A program made the position numbers and the translations under genes. A DNA stretch of 64,000 nt from Proteus vulgaris (lineage in GTDB: Bacteria; Pseudomonadota; Gammaproteobacteria; Enterobacterales; Enterobacteriaceae), in assembly GCA_901472505.1 (NCBI GenBank), contig LR590468.1:2889501-2953500 (forward strand). Direction: 5' to 3'. Each line of letters begins with the position of its first letter. The first letter of the stretch is position 1. Of this stretch, positions 48,558-58,090 are shown in pieces. The notes under the pieces are model-generated. The model had not been told where the DNA came from. It searched no databases and was given only the letters and a program-made list of their open reading frames with translations.

Positions 48558-48954
48558 TACTAATTCAATTATAGAAAGCATTAAATCTTTACATGATGAG
48601 ATTGAAGCTGTTTTTACGCAATCTCCACTTTCTGTTGATGCAATAGCTAAGATAGAAAATATTTTATCTAGTGAGTTTTCGATGGTGGGAATCAACGGAA
48701 AAACAGTGAATTATGATGATGTTATCGCGATGTTCAGACAAAATGTAGGGAAAAGACATGGTCTGAAAATAAAAACAGATAATTATAAAATAATTTATCA
48801 ATCAGATTGTTTGGCTTTTGTCAGATATCAAGAAACACACAGTGAAAATGAGAAAATTCTTATGAGGGAGTCAGTGGCACTATTAAGACGCAATTCTCAT
48901 GAGATGAGTTGGCAATGGCACTACCTACATGAAACACAAATCATGAATAATTAA
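48547..48954 (+). CDS. SnoaL/DUF4440-like small protein
   Basis: A 135-aa cytoplasmic protein with the general pattern of the NTF2-like/DUF4440 fold: an N-terminal helix, FSMVGINGKTVNYDDVIAMF, and a final strand series ending MSWQWHYLHET. Assignment is tentative. It starts inside the 3' end of the exporter gene and is followed by a terminator, so the pair forms a two-gene operon. Proteins of this fold are often small-molecule enzymes or binding proteins, so it might modify the exported compound; that is inference. Confidence 0.7.
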   Translation: MKFNTNSIIESIKSLHDEIEAVFTQSPLSVDAIAKIENILSSEFSMVGINGKTVNYDDVIAMFRQNVGKRHGLKIKTDNYKIIYQSDCLAFVRYQETHSENEKILMRESVALLRRNSHEMSWQWHYLHETQIMNN

Positions 48955-48966
48955 TTGATTTATATG

Positions 48967-48995
48967 AAAAACCAGTCTTGTTACTGGTTTTTTTT
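48967..48995 (+). terminator. terminator after the exporter operon
   Basis: AAAACCAG / CTGGTTTT hairpin with a 9-base loop, then a T tract, 12 bases after the stop. Confidence 0.88.
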
Positions 48996-49263
48996 GTCAT
49001 TAAAAATAATACTAATAAATAAGACAATCTATGAATTTCTAATTAGCAAGCATTTTTATGCTGTCTTAATAAAAATATTTTTTCTATTCGGAGCACAAAG
49101 CATATTGCGTGTTGCAAAGAAGAGTTTATGATTGGCGCCTGAAAACTGTGTTTTCTATTCTTTACGTTACTATGATTCCCTTAGAGCGACCTCTTAAGTA
49201 TAGTTAAGTAACCTATAGCTTAATTATTTATGGACTTAACTCGGAAAATGTAAGGAAGATATT

Positions 49264-49659
49264 ATGCAGTTTCTTTGGCCTGTTCGTGTTTATTATGAAG
49301 ATACTGATGCTGGTGGTGTAGTCTATCACGCTAGCTATCTAAAATATTTTGAACGCGCCAGAACAGAACTACTCAGAGAAAAAGGTTTTCATCAGCATGA
49401 TTTACGGGAGTATGATCATGTTGTATTTGTTGTACGTAAATTATCAATAGAATATATTGCGCCAGCTCGACTCGATGAGCTTTTACAAGTAGAAAGTGAA
49501 ATTACCCTATTACGTGGTGCTTCAATGACATTTTCTCAAAAGCTTATTAATCAAGATGGTTGTGTTTTGTGTAGCGCAGATGTGCTCGTTGTCTGCGTAG
49601 ATTCATTAAAAATGAAGCCTGTAGCGCTTCCTAAGTCCATTATCGCGGAGTTTAAGTAG
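49264..49659 (+). CDS. ybgC: acyl-CoA thioesterase YbgC
   Basis: A 131-aa hotdog-fold thioesterase, first gene of the tol-pal operon. The active-site segment [13 protein letters not shown] contains the conserved aspartate (Asp15). It acts on acyl-CoA/ACP substrates and is thought to link Tol-Pal with phospholipid metabolism. Its TAG shares one base with the GTG of tolQ. Confidence 0.95.
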   Translation: MQFLWPVRVYYEDTDAGGVVYHASYLKYFERARTELLREKGFHQHDLREYDHVVFVVRKLSIEYIAPARLDELLQVESEITLLRGASMTFSQKLINQDGCVLCSADVLVVCVDSLKMKPVALPKSIIAEFK

Positions 49660-50345
49660 TGGCTGACATGAATGTTATCGATCTCTTTCTGAAAGCAGGG
49701 CTTTTAGTTAAGTTGATCATGTTGATTTTAATCGGATTTTCTATTGCATCTTGGGCGATTATTATTCAGAGAACCAAAGTCCTGAATGCTGCCGATCGTG
49801 AAGTTGCTGATTTTGAAGATAAATTCTGGTCAGGTACTGATTTGGCTCGTTTATATAAAGATAGCCAAGCTCGTCGTGATGAGTTATCAGGCTCAGAGCA
49901 AATTTTTCATTCCGGTTTTAAAGAATTTGCACGTTTACATCAAGCAAACGTTCATGCCCCAGATGCAGTCGTAAATGGTGCATCAAGAGCAATGCGTGTT
50001 TCTTTCAATCGTGAATTAGAATCTCTAGAAACTCATATTCCTTTCCTTGGTACTGTTGGTTCTATCAGCCCATATATTGGTCTGTTCGGTACAGTATGGG
50101 GGATCATGCATGCATTTATTGCATTAGGTAGTGTTAAACAAGCAACATTACAAATGGTCGCACCCGGCATTGCTGAAGCGTTGATTGCAACAGCTATCGG
50201 TTTATTTGCGGCGATCCCCGCAGTTATGGCTTATAACCGGTTTACACAACGTGTAACTAAACTGGAACAAAGTTACGATAACTTTATGGAAGAGTTTTTG
50301 ACGATTTTACATCGCCAAGCTTTTGCCTCAGCAGAAAAGAAATAG
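49659..50345 (+). CDS. tolQ: Tol-Pal system proton channel subunit TolQ
   Basis: A 228-aa inner-membrane protein of the MotA/TolQ/ExbB family with three transmembrane helices (about 14-38, 135-160 and 170-195). With TolR it uses the proton gradient to energise TolA. The start is GTG, overlapping the ybgC stop by one base, as in E. coli. The helix 2-3 region [20 protein letters not shown] is highly conserved. Confidence 0.97.
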   Translation: MADMNVIDLFLKAGLLVKLIMLILIGFSIASWAIIIQRTKVLNAADREVADFEDKFWSGTDLARLYKDSQARRDELSGSEQIFHSGFKEFARLHQANVHAPDAVVNGASRAMRVSFNRELESLETHIPFLGTVGSISPYIGLFGTVWGIMHAFIALGSVKQATLQMVAPGIAEALIATAIGLFAAIPAVMAYNRFTQRVTKLEQSYDNFMEEFLTILHRQAFASAEKK

Positions 50346-50367
50346 TTAACGCAGAAGGAGATAGCTG

Positions 50368-50793
50368 ATGGCACGGGGTCGCAGTAGCCGCCGAGGCGTA
50401 AAATCAGAGATTAACATTGTTCCTTTGCTTGACGTATTGTTAGTGCTTTTGCTTATTTTTATGGCTACAGCACCCATTATTTCGCAAAGTGTTGAGGTTG
50501 ATCTTCCTGAAGCAACAGAGACACAAACTGTTTCAAGTAGCGATAATCCCCCAGTGATAGTCGAAGTTGCAGGTGTTGGAAAATATAATATTCGTGTTGA
50601 TCAGGAAATATTAGAATTATTGCCTGAAGAACAGATTATGGCTGAAGCGAAACGACAATTGGAAAAAAATCCGAAAGTTGTCTTTCTTATTGGCGGTGCT
50701 AAAGATGTTCCTTATGATGAGATAATTAAAGCGCTCAACATGTTACGTCAAGCAGGTGTCAAATCTGTAGGTTTAATGACTCAACCTATGTAA
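50368..50793 (+). CDS. tolR: Tol-Pal system protein TolR
   Basis: A 141-aa single-pass membrane protein (ExbD family). The membrane helix carries the essential aspartate in EINIVPLLDVLLVLLLIFM (Asp at about 23). AAGGAG precedes the ATG. It is TolQ's partner in proton-driven TolA activation. Confidence 0.97.
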   Translation: MARGRSSRRGVKSEINIVPLLDVLLVLLLIFMATAPIISQSVEVDLPEATETQTVSSSDNPPVIVEVAGVGKYNIRVDQEILELLPEEQIMAEAKRQLEKNPKVVFLIGGAKDVPYDEIIKALNMLRQAGVKSVGLMTQPM

Positions 50794-50808
50794 TAGGTTG
50801 AAATAAGT

Positions 50809-51888
50809 TTGGATAATAGCGTGGGAAAGAAGACGAAGCCAATCCGAAGTAAATTGAGCGGTTCAGTTATCTTGTCTACCGCCTTGCATTTGCTTGTTAT
50901 CGCATTGCTTATCTGGGGGTCATTAACTCAGAAATGGGATTTAGGTGGCGGCGGTGGTGAAGACGGGCAAGTTATTGATGCTATTATGGTTGATCCTAAT
51001 GCTGTCGTGCAACAGTATAATCAGCAAAAAGCACAACAAGCTAACGTCCAAAAAGCAGAGCAAGAACGTAAAGCGCGTGCTGAGCAACAAGAAGAAGAGT
51101 TGCGTCAGCAGCAGATGAAAGAACAAGAACGATTGAAAACCTTAGAAGTTGAGCGTTTACAAGCAAAAGAGGCAGCAGAAGCTCAAAAACGTGAAGCAGC
51201 GTTAGCTGCCGCCAAAGCGAAAGAAGAGCAAAAAGTGGCAGAAGAAGCGGCTGCACAAGCGAAAGCAGAGCGTGATCGTATCTTAAAAGAACAAGCAGAC
51301 GCAAAAGCACAAGCTGAAGCTGAAGCAAAAAAACAAGCAGAATTAGCCGCGAAGCAAAAAGCTGAAGAGGCCAAAGCAAAAGCTGAGGCTGATGCTAAAG
51401 CAAAAGCTGAAGCAGATGCAAAAGCGAAGGCTGAGGCGGATGCTAAAGCGAAAGCCGCTGCTGAAGCCAAAGCGAAAGCTGCCGCAGAGGCCAAAGCAAA
51501 AGCAGCAGCTCAACAACAGAGTAAAGCTGTTGATAGCTTGCTTGATGGCTTAATGGCTGATGGTAACAAACAAAGCGGTGCATCAGCAGCGGGACAAGGT
51601 GGTGGAAATCGTACTGGTGCCAATGGTGAAGGTGTTGATCGCTATAAAGGTCAACTGAAAATTGCAATAGAACAGAAGTTCATTGATCCAGAGTTATATA
51701 AAGGTAAAACGTGTGAACTAAGAATTAGTATTGCACCTGATGGGATGTTAATTAATGTGAAGATTGTAGGTGGTGATCCCGCATTATGCCAAGTGGCATT
51801 AAGAGCGGCAAATACCGCTAAATTACCGAAACCACCGAAAGATGTTTATGAAGAAGTAAAATCGTCAGTAATTGAGTTTAAACCATAA
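50809..51888 (+). CDS. tolA: cell envelope integrity protein TolA
   Basis: A periplasm-spanning protein in three parts: an N-terminal membrane anchor (SGSVILSTALHLLVIALLIWG), a long charged Ala/Lys/Glu-rich helix (about 70-245) and a C-terminal globular domain with the disulphide-type cysteines in KTCELRIS and DPALCQVAL. It is 359 aa from TTG 50809; a GTG at 50821 (MGKKTKPIRS) would give 355 aa and is a reasonable alternative. It is shorter than E. coli TolA (421 aa), the difference being in the repeated helix, which contains tandem KAKAEADA and KAKAAAEA units. Confidence 0.95.
   Translation: MDNSVGKKTKPIRSKLSGSVILSTALHLLVIALLIWGSLTQKWDLGGGGGEDGQVIDAIMVDPNAVVQQYNQQKAQQANVQKAEQERKARAEQQEEELRQQQMKEQERLKTLEVERLQAKEAAEAQKREAALAAAKAKEEQKVAEEAAAQAKAERDRILKEQADAKAQAEAEAKKQAELAAKQKAEEAKAKAEADAKAKAEADAKAKAEADAKAKAAAEAKAKAAAEAKAKAAAQQQSKAVDSLLDGLMADGNKQSGASAAGQGGGNRTGANGEGVDRYKGQLKIAIEQKFIDPELYKGKTCELRISIAPDGMLINVKIVGGDPALCQVALRAANTAKLPKPPKDVYEEVKSSVIEFKP
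51370..51510 (+). repeat. tandem 24-base repeats in tolA encoding KAKAEADA/KAKAAAEA units
   Basis: Octapeptide units KAKAEADA (three copies) and KAKAAAEA (two to three copies) are encoded in tandem in the helical domain. The DNA copies are similar but not identical, so length variation by slippage is possible. Confidence 0.8.
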
Positions 51889-52027
51889 AACTATCTGATT
51901 GTAGGAAAACATACACTAATTTATAGCTATTTTAGAATGTTATTGATGCGTTGTATGGTGTTGTTGAAAAGCGTTTGTTACTATTCTGTGCGTTATTGCG
52001 TAATAATCGCAATAATAAAAGGGAGAC

Positions 52028-53326
52028 ATGATGAAGCAGGCATTAAATGTTATCTTCGGACTTTTAATTTTATGCGTAACCACTCTGGCTAACGCTGAAG
52101 TTCGAATTGAAATTACACAAGGGGTGAATACTGCACGCCCTATCGGTGTCGTTCCTTTTAAATGGGAAGGTACTGGTCAAATGCCAGAAGATATCGCTGG
52201 TGTGATTGCAGCTGATTTACGTAATAGCGGAAAGTTTAATCCTATTGATGTATCACGTATGCCTCAACAGCCTGTCACGGCTTCTGAAGTCCAACCTGCA
52301 TTATGGACTGCATTAGGGATTGATTCTGTTGTTGTTGGACGCGTACAACCGTCAGCGGATGGCCAATATTTAGTAAGCTATCAGTTAGTTGACGTTGCTG
52401 GCTCTCCAGGCGCGGTTTTATCTCAAAGCGAGTTTAAAGTCCCATCTAAATGGCTACGTTATTCTGCTCACACGGCCAGTGATGAAGTGTTTGAAAAACT
52501 GACTGGTATTCGTGGCGCATTCCGTACACGTATTGCTTATGTTGTTGTGACTAATGGGGGCGCATATCCTTATGAATTGCGCGTTTCTGACTATGATGGC
52601 TTTAACCAAGATCGTGTTTATCGTTCATCACAGCCATTAATGTCACCAGCATGGTCACCAGATGGTGCTAAACTGGCTTATGTAACTTTTGAAAGCGGTC
52701 AATCTGCTTTAGTTGTACAAACATTAGCAACAGGTGAAATTCGCCAAATTGCATCATTCCCAAGACATAATGGTGCACCTTCGTTTTCACCAGATGGCTC
52801 TAAACTTGCTTTTGCTCTTTCTAAGAGTGGTAGCTTAAATCTGTATGTGATGGATTTAGCAAGTGGGAATATGACACAGGTAACCAATGGCAGAAGCAAC
52901 AATACCGAGCCAAATTGGATGCCAGATGGACAAACCTTGGTCTATACTTCAGATCAAGGTGGACGTCCACAAATATACAAAGTTAATATTAACGGTGGAA
53001 CGCCAGAACGTATTACGTGGGAAGGTAAACAAAACCAAAACCCAGCAGTAAGCCCAGATGGTAGTTTCTTAGTTATGGTGAGTTCTGAAAGCGGTAGGCA
53101 ACATATCGCTAAGCAGGATCTAGAAACGAATTCCGTACAATATTTAACAGATACGTTTCTGGATGAAACGCCAAGCATCGCGCCTAACGGCACAATGGTT
53201 ATTTATAGCTCTACACAAGGCTTAGGCACCATTTTGCAGCTAGTATCGACTGATGGACGTTTCAAAGCGCGTCTTCCGGCGACTGATGGTCAGGTTAAAT
53301 CACCTGCCTGGTCACCGTTTATGTGA
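52028..53326 (+). CDS. tolB: Tol-Pal system beta-propeller protein TolB
   Basis: A 432-aa periplasmic protein. The N-terminal signal peptide ([23 protein letters not shown]) precedes [20 protein letters not shown], the mature start and TolA box region. A two-domain body follows: an alpha/beta domain, then a six-bladed beta-propeller with repeated SPDG motifs ([28 protein letters not shown]). It binds Pal and colicin translocators. A 140-base gap separates it from tolA. Confidence 0.97.
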   Translation: MMKQALNVIFGLLILCVTTLANAEVRIEITQGVNTARPIGVVPFKWEGTGQMPEDIAGVIAADLRNSGKFNPIDVSRMPQQPVTASEVQPALWTALGIDSVVVGRVQPSADGQYLVSYQLVDVAGSPGAVLSQSEFKVPSKWLRYSAHTASDEVFEKLTGIRGAFRTRIAYVVVTNGGAYPYELRVSDYDGFNQDRVYRSSQPLMSPAWSPDGAKLAYVTFESGQSALVVQTLATGEIRQIASFPRHNGAPSFSPDGSKLAFALSKSGSLNLYVMDLASGNMTQVTNGRSNNTEPNWMPDGQTLVYTSDQGGRPQIYKVNINGGTPERITWEGKQNQNPAVSPDGSFLVMVSSESGRQHIAKQDLETNSVQYLTDTFLDETPSIAPNGTMVIYSSTQGLGTILQLVSTDGRFKARLPATDGQVKSPAWSPFM

Positions 53327-53372
53327 TGCATAAGAATTATGTATGGCAAACAAAATAAAGGAACAAATAGAG

Positions 53373-53867
53373 ATGCAATTAAACAAAGTGTTTAAAGGGT
53401 TGATGTTAGCATTACCACTCGTTGCTGTAGCAGCATGTAGCTCAAACAAAAACGAAGATCAAACTGACACAAACAATGTACCAGTTGTTGAACAAGGTCC
53501 TACTGCTGAAGAGTTAGCTCGTCAGCAATTAGAACAACTGAAACAACAAAACATCGTTTACTTCGGTTTTGACAAATATGACATTAGCTCAGATTACGCT
53601 AGCCTATTAGATGCACACGCTGACTTCCTGCGTGCTAATCCATCAGTACGTATCACTGTAGAAGGTCATGCTGACGAACGCGGTACTCCAGAATACAACA
53701 TCGCTCTGGGCGAACGTCGTGCTAACGCTGTGAAAATGTACCTACAAGGTAAAGGCGTATCTGCTGATCAACTGTCAATCGTATCTTACGGTAAAGAAAA
53801 ACCAGCTGTACTGGGTCATGACGAAGCCGCTTATGCGAAAAACCGTCGTGCAGTACTGGATTACTAA
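53373..53867 (+). CDS. pal: peptidoglycan-associated lipoprotein
   Basis: A 164-aa outer-membrane lipoprotein. The lipobox LVAVAAC places the lipidated cysteine at residue 22, and the OmpA-like domain contains [22 protein letters not shown], the peptidoglycan-binding motif. Start is ATG 53373 ([10 protein letters not shown]), matching the family; a 10-residue upstream extension to 53343 would spoil the signal peptide. It binds TolB and peptidoglycan to hold the outer membrane in during division. Confidence 0.96.
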   Translation: MQLNKVFKGLMLALPLVAVAACSSNKNEDQTDTNNVPVVEQGPTAEELARQQLEQLKQQNIVYFGFDKYDISSDYASLLDAHADFLRANPSVRITVEGHADERGTPEYNIALGERRANAVKMYLQGKGVSADQLSIVSYGKEKPAVLGHDEAAYAKNRRAVLDY

Positions 53868-53876
53868 GAGAACGGC

Positions 53877-54644
53877 ATGAACAACAGTAACTTCAGACCT
53901 TTCTTGATGAGTCTGTTGTTACTGGTTGGCGTAGCGGCTCCTGTAGCCGCTATTGCCCAAGCGCCAATCAGTAATATCGGTTCTGGTTCGACCGATGAAC
54001 GACTCGCCCAACTTGAGCGTTTTTCAAATGCTCACAGCCAGCTTTTGACTCAATTACAGCAACAACTTGCTGATTCTCAGCGTGATATTGATATGTTACG
54101 TGGTCAAATTCAGGAAAACCAATACCAGCTAAATCAAGTTGTCGAACGTCAACGCAATATCTATCAACAATTGGATAGCCTAGGTGGCGGAGCTTCAACA
54201 TCGACAGAAGCCACTCAACCTGATAATGCTACTTCTTCAACACCTTCTGCTACAACTAATTCTGGGCAAGGTGATGAGAAGGCCGATTATAATGCTGCAA
54301 TTGATATCGTATTGAATTCAAAAGATTACGATAAGGCAATTGTTGAATTAAACAACTTTATCAAAAACTATCCGAAGTCTAGCTATCAATCAAATGCACA
54401 TTTTTGGTTGGGTCAGATGTATTACTTAAAAGGTAATAAGGATCAGGCAGCAAGTACATTTGCTATCGTTGTTAAAAACTATCCGAAATCTCAAAAAGCA
54501 AGTGAAGCCTTTTATAAAATTGGTCTGATCATGCAAGAGAAAGGGCAAAAGGATAATGCTAAAGCTATTTATCAACAAGTGATTAAGCAATATCCAAATA
54601 GTGCGGGCGCTAAATTAGCGCAAAAGCAGTTAGCAGCACTCTAA
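53877..54644 (+). CDS. cpoB: cell division coordinator CpoB
   Basis: A 255-aa periplasmic protein (E. coli 263) that links peptidoglycan synthesis by PBP1B with Tol-driven outer-membrane constriction. Signal peptide about 1-28 (cleavage near IAQA), a glutamine-rich coiled coil (about 40-100, trimerisation), a low-complexity Ser/Thr linker, then C-terminal TPR repeats (DYNAAIDIVLNSKDYDKAIV and successors). It starts 9 bases after pal. Confidence 0.95.
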   Translation: MNNSNFRPFLMSLLLLVGVAAPVAAIAQAPISNIGSGSTDERLAQLERFSNAHSQLLTQLQQQLADSQRDIDMLRGQIQENQYQLNQVVERQRNIYQQLDSLGGGASTSTEATQPDNATSSTPSATTNSGQGDEKADYNAAIDIVLNSKDYDKAIVELNNFIKNYPKSSYQSNAHFWLGQMYYLKGNKDQAASTFAIVVKNYPKSQKASEAFYKIGLIMQEKGQKDNAKAIYQQVIKQYPNSAGAKLAQKQLAAL

Positions 54645-54650
54645 TTATTG

Positions 54651-54690
54651 ACCCCGTAATGTAAAATCTTACATTTTCGGGGTTAAATGA
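54651..54690 (+). terminator. terminator-like hairpin after cpoB
   Basis: ACCCCG-TAATGTAA pairs with TTACATT-TTCGGGGT in a long, slightly interrupted stem 6 bases after the cpoB stop. The T tract is delayed, so efficiency is uncertain. Confidence 0.6.
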
Positions 54691-54730
54691 TTGTTTTTTA
54701 AACGCTCGATTGTTTTTTTGAAAAAAAACA

Positions 54731-54758
54731 TTGCACAAAAACATTAAATCAGTATTAT
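54731..54758 (+). promoter_or_regulatory. promoter of the tRNA cluster
   Basis: TTGCAC (54731-54736) and TATTAT (54753-54758) are 16 bases apart and are followed by a GC-rich discriminator (CCCGCCG), typical of growth-rate-regulated stable RNA promoters. The first tRNA starts 40 bases further on. Confidence 0.6.
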
Positions 54759-54798
54759 TACCCGCCGTTGCCACAGAGAATGTGGCAAATTCGAAAAA

Positions 54799-54874
54799 GG
54801 GTCGTTAGCTCAGTCGGTAGAGCAGTTGACTTTTAATCAATTGGTCGGGCGTTCGAATCGCCCACGACCCACCA
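54799..54874 (+). tRNA. tRNA-Lys (anticodon UUU)
   Basis: 76 bases with a complete cloverleaf: acceptor GGGTCGT / ACGACCC, TTCGAATC T-arm, anticodon loop CTTTTAA with TTT, and encoded CCA. First of three tRNA genes after cpoB, the conserved enterobacterial location. Confidence 0.98.
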
Positions 54875-54905
54875 TTTTCGAATACCAATCCGTTTTTATT
54901 GAAAT

Positions 54906-54981
54906 GGGTCGTTAGCTCAGTCGGTAGAGCAGTTGACTTTTAATCAATTGGTCGGGCGTTCGAATCGCCCACGACCCACCA
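54906..54981 (+). tRNA. tRNA-Lys (anticodon UUU), second copy
   Basis: Identical in all 76 bases to the preceding tRNA-Lys gene, including the encoded CCA; a 31-base spacer separates them. Presumably cotranscribed. Confidence 0.98.
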
Positions 54982-54995
54982 TTTAATAATCAAGC

Positions 54996-55071
54996 GGGCG
55001 GTTAGCTCAGTTGGTAGAGCATCTCCCTTACAAGGAGGAGGTCGTTGGTTCGAGCCCAATACCGCCCACCA
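54996..55071 (+). tRNA. tRNA-Val (anticodon UAC)
   Basis: 76 bases with acceptor stem GGGCGGT / ACCGCCC, anticodon TAC in CCCTTACAAGG, and encoded CCA. It follows the second tRNA-Lys after 14 bases in the same transcription unit. Confidence 0.98.
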
Positions 55072-57227
55072 CTTTTCTCTTTTCCTCCATTATGCTTTCT
55101 TATTTATCTTTCGTCTTATTCTTTAAATAATTCATAATAGTTGTTTTGCTTTTTTATTTATGAATAACCACAATATAAGTATATGATTGTTCTGAATTCA
55201 TTTTTCAGTTTATTGCGTTGTATTTATTACAATAATTACTGGTATATGTGCTTTCTAAATCATCGTACTGGCTTCATTTCTTTTTATGTAGCTTCTAGCC
55301 AATAATTTTATTTCCCCCTTGGCTTCTCCCCTTATAAAACTAATTTAGTCTATTAAAGCATTAAACTGTCTATCTTAAAGAAGGCTAACACGTGATTCTT
55401 TATTACAACTTTTTACATTTTGTTATGCTTTATCAGGAAAATAGCGGATTCTCCCCCTAAAAAAACAGTCACTTTTATGTCTTATTGGTCATTCTACTTT
55501 AAAAAAGGAGGCTTAAATCTCTGGATATGATTTACGTATTGACCTAATAACACGCGAAAAACGATATAAATATCAAAAGAAAGATTTACTCCTTTTAGGC
55601 GTTTTTGTGGTTTTTTTCAGTTTATTTACAAAATTAAATAACGTTAAAACAGTATGTTGAATAGCATGGGGCACTTAATAAGATAAAACCCTCATAAAAT
55701 TAGTATGTTAAAACATTTTTTTATGATCATCATAAAAAGATCATTATTTATTTTTGATGAAAAAATGAAGAATTAAAGATAAAAAATGCATTTTATAGTT
55801 AATCTTTCTTAATCATTATTTGTTTTTTACTAACACAATGAAATTAAATGATTAAATATAATAATATTTTATATATTTTTATTCTTCTTTTAAGTAATGA
55901 GAAGATAAAGAGCCTAATCTAACTTGATGATTTTAATGCATTTATAGTTAAAGTTTGATGTTTGTCAAAATTTTCACCATAATGAACTATGGAGTAAATG
56001 ATATGAAGCAAAAAGTACTTATTTAATCAGGAATTGATTTAACCTTAAGTGGTTAATTTCATTTTTTACTGAAAATGGAGAAAATTGTGCATTTAGCAGG
56101 AATATAAATCATATAAAAATATTAATGTTTATTTAGCCCTAAGAATAACTTTTATACTAGATAAGTATAACTACTTAGGATGTGAAAAAAGAATTTTTTG
56201 TATTTTTTAACAAAATTAGATCATACTAAAATTGATATTTAACAGACCATTCCTTTTTAAATTTAGTTTAAGTTGCAATAATAATTTCGATTAGGTGCTA
56301 AAAAAATGAATGTATTTGAGTGAAAAAGAAAGAATAATACGATATGGCGATAAAGTAACCCTAATTTATTATAATAAATACAATATAATTATAACTTTTT
56401 GATAAATAAAAAATTTTTTACAGTTATCCATTTTTTTTTATTGCATGAATGGTTTTTTTAGTTTAAATGAAAATAAAAATGAGTTATTCATTAATAAAAA
56501 TTCAAAGAAAATGGATAATTAAATATATTACCTGTTTATTCCAAAATAATACGTAATTATTATGTTTTAAATATATTTAGTCGAAGATCTAAGGGTTTAT
56601 GCTTATATAAACTAATTAACAAATGTTTAAAAGGTGATCTTTATCTATATTTTATTGTAAATTTTGTAATTTATTGATTTTAAATTATAATTTTTATGCA
56701 TTTATAAATTCATCAGATTTCATTGATATTGCTTAAGCTATTTCATAATAATATGAAAGTCATCTTCTTTATAAGGTTAATTTATTAATTTAAATAAATT
56801 AGACTGACATAACTTGATTTATTTTTACACAAAATAGATTATAGTACTTTAAATCAAAGATAATGTAGATGTTTATTCTAATTAGTGAGTAAAGTTTAAG
56901 AAAAAAAAAGTGCCATTTTATAAATAAAATATTTTAACTATATGAAAATAAAGAGTATATCTCAGTATCCTAGGTATTATTAACTAGCATGAGTAAAATG
57001 CTGAGTTTGTATTGTCGTTTTTCGACTAGTTGAAAGTGTTTAAATGCGTAGTATATTATTTACATATGATAAGTCATATTATGAATTGTGATATTTCTTA
57101 TCTACTAAAATAATATTTTATTAAAACAAAAAGGTGTTCTCAATAATATATGGTTTTATATATTATAACGAGATAATACACCATTATAAAATTAGATATC
57201 AATCAAAGTGAAAAGCGAGAACATATT
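55072..57227. other. 2.15-kb AT-rich gene-free region
   Basis: No reading frame here looks coding and no RNA gene or mobile element was recognised. Composition is extremely A+T-rich, with many short A and T tracts, unlike the flanking core genes. It ends at the MrpJ-like regulator and probably includes that gene's promoter. Such DNA would be expected to bind H-NS; that is inference. Confidence 0.6.
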
Positions 57228-57530
57228 ATGAGTAGCAAGTATCCAGTCGCTTATGCTGTTGGACAAAAAATTAAGTCATTAAGAAAATCTCAAGGTTACA
57301 CTGTATTTCAGTTAGCAAAAGAGATTGATATTAGTGAACAACAATTATTTCGTTATGAGCGTGGTGTAAACCGTATTGATATTGATTGCTTAGTTAGAGT
57401 GCTTGAAGTACTAGGTGTTAATATTGGTAGTTTCTTTGAAGAAGTAACCGGTGGAATGGCTCAAGAAATTGAACGTAATGAACAACATATTCCATCTCAT
57501 TTCGATAGTAAGGCTCTCTCTATTTTCTAA
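57228..57530 (+). CDS. XRE-family HTH regulator, MrpJ-like
   Basis: A 100-aa protein with a single Cro/C1-type helix-turn-helix (about residues 12-67: GQKIKSLRKSQGYTVFQLAK through VNIGSFFEE). Size and layout match the MrpJ family of Proteus, fimbria-linked repressors of flagellar genes. No fimbrial genes are nearby, so this would be an orphan family member. AAGTGAAAAGCGAG precedes the ATG as a modest ribosome binding site. Its own terminator follows. The general HTH assignment is secure; the MrpJ link is from pattern and genus context. Confidence 0.75.
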   Translation: MSSKYPVAYAVGQKIKSLRKSQGYTVFQLAKEIDISEQQLFRYERGVNRIDIDCLVRVLEVLGVNIGSFFEEVTGGMAQEIERNEQHIPSHFDSKALSIF

Positions 57531-57669
57531 AAATATCTTTAAATTAAAAGATCGTCCATTTTAGAATAATTAAATAGAGTAGGATAATTCTTATATAAAT
57601 GTATCTTTTTGATTAGCGAATAATAAGAATTTTCTTAATAATTAAGATGGAACCACTATAATTAAACTA

Positions 57670-57695
57670 ATGCCCTTATTAGGGCATTTTTCATT
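57670..57695 (+). terminator. terminator after the MrpJ-like gene
   Basis: ATGCCCT / AGGGCAT hairpin with a 4-base loop and a T tract, about 140 bases after the stop codon. Confidence 0.75.
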
Positions 57696-57699
57696 TTTG

Positions 57700-58090
57700 A
57701 AGAATGAAAATTTTAATTGGCGAAAGAAAAAGAAAAATCATTTTGAAAAATAACTAAGGTTTATATAAAAAGAGAAATATATTTTCATATCTATTGTGAT
57801 GTGTAAAACAACAGGCGATAGATACTTATTAAAATAAATCTCTCAGAAATCAGTTCTTATATTACTTGCTATAATTTTACTTTTTAATAACATTTATGAA
57901 GCAATTAGGGTTGTAAATTATGTATTTTATATCAATGAGATTAAAAAGAATAAATTTTAAAACGATAAAAATTGAAAAAGAGAATTTAGTCAAAAATAAG
58001 AGCTAGATCAAATTATAAGTATTGAGCATAAAGTGGCAATGTAGGGATAGTCACAAACACTATTCATGATGAAGGAATTCACTACCTCTT
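57700..58090. other. AT-rich non-coding stretch
   Basis: About 400 bases between the regulator's terminator and the receptor remnant. I see no gene or clear structure. Confidence 0.5.

Noticed and set aside
51041..51494. Long antisense frames opposite tolA (alanine- or leucine-rich)
   Set aside because: They mirror the Ala/Lys/Glu repeats of tolA and have no independent support.
54799..54981. Tandem repeat or mobile element at the two identical tRNA-Lys genes
   Set aside because: The identity is confined to two complete tRNA genes, a common arrangement in enterobacteria; the flanks differ.
55072..57227. CRISPR array or phage remnant in the AT-rich region
   Set aside because: No regularly spaced direct repeats and no phage-like frames were seen.
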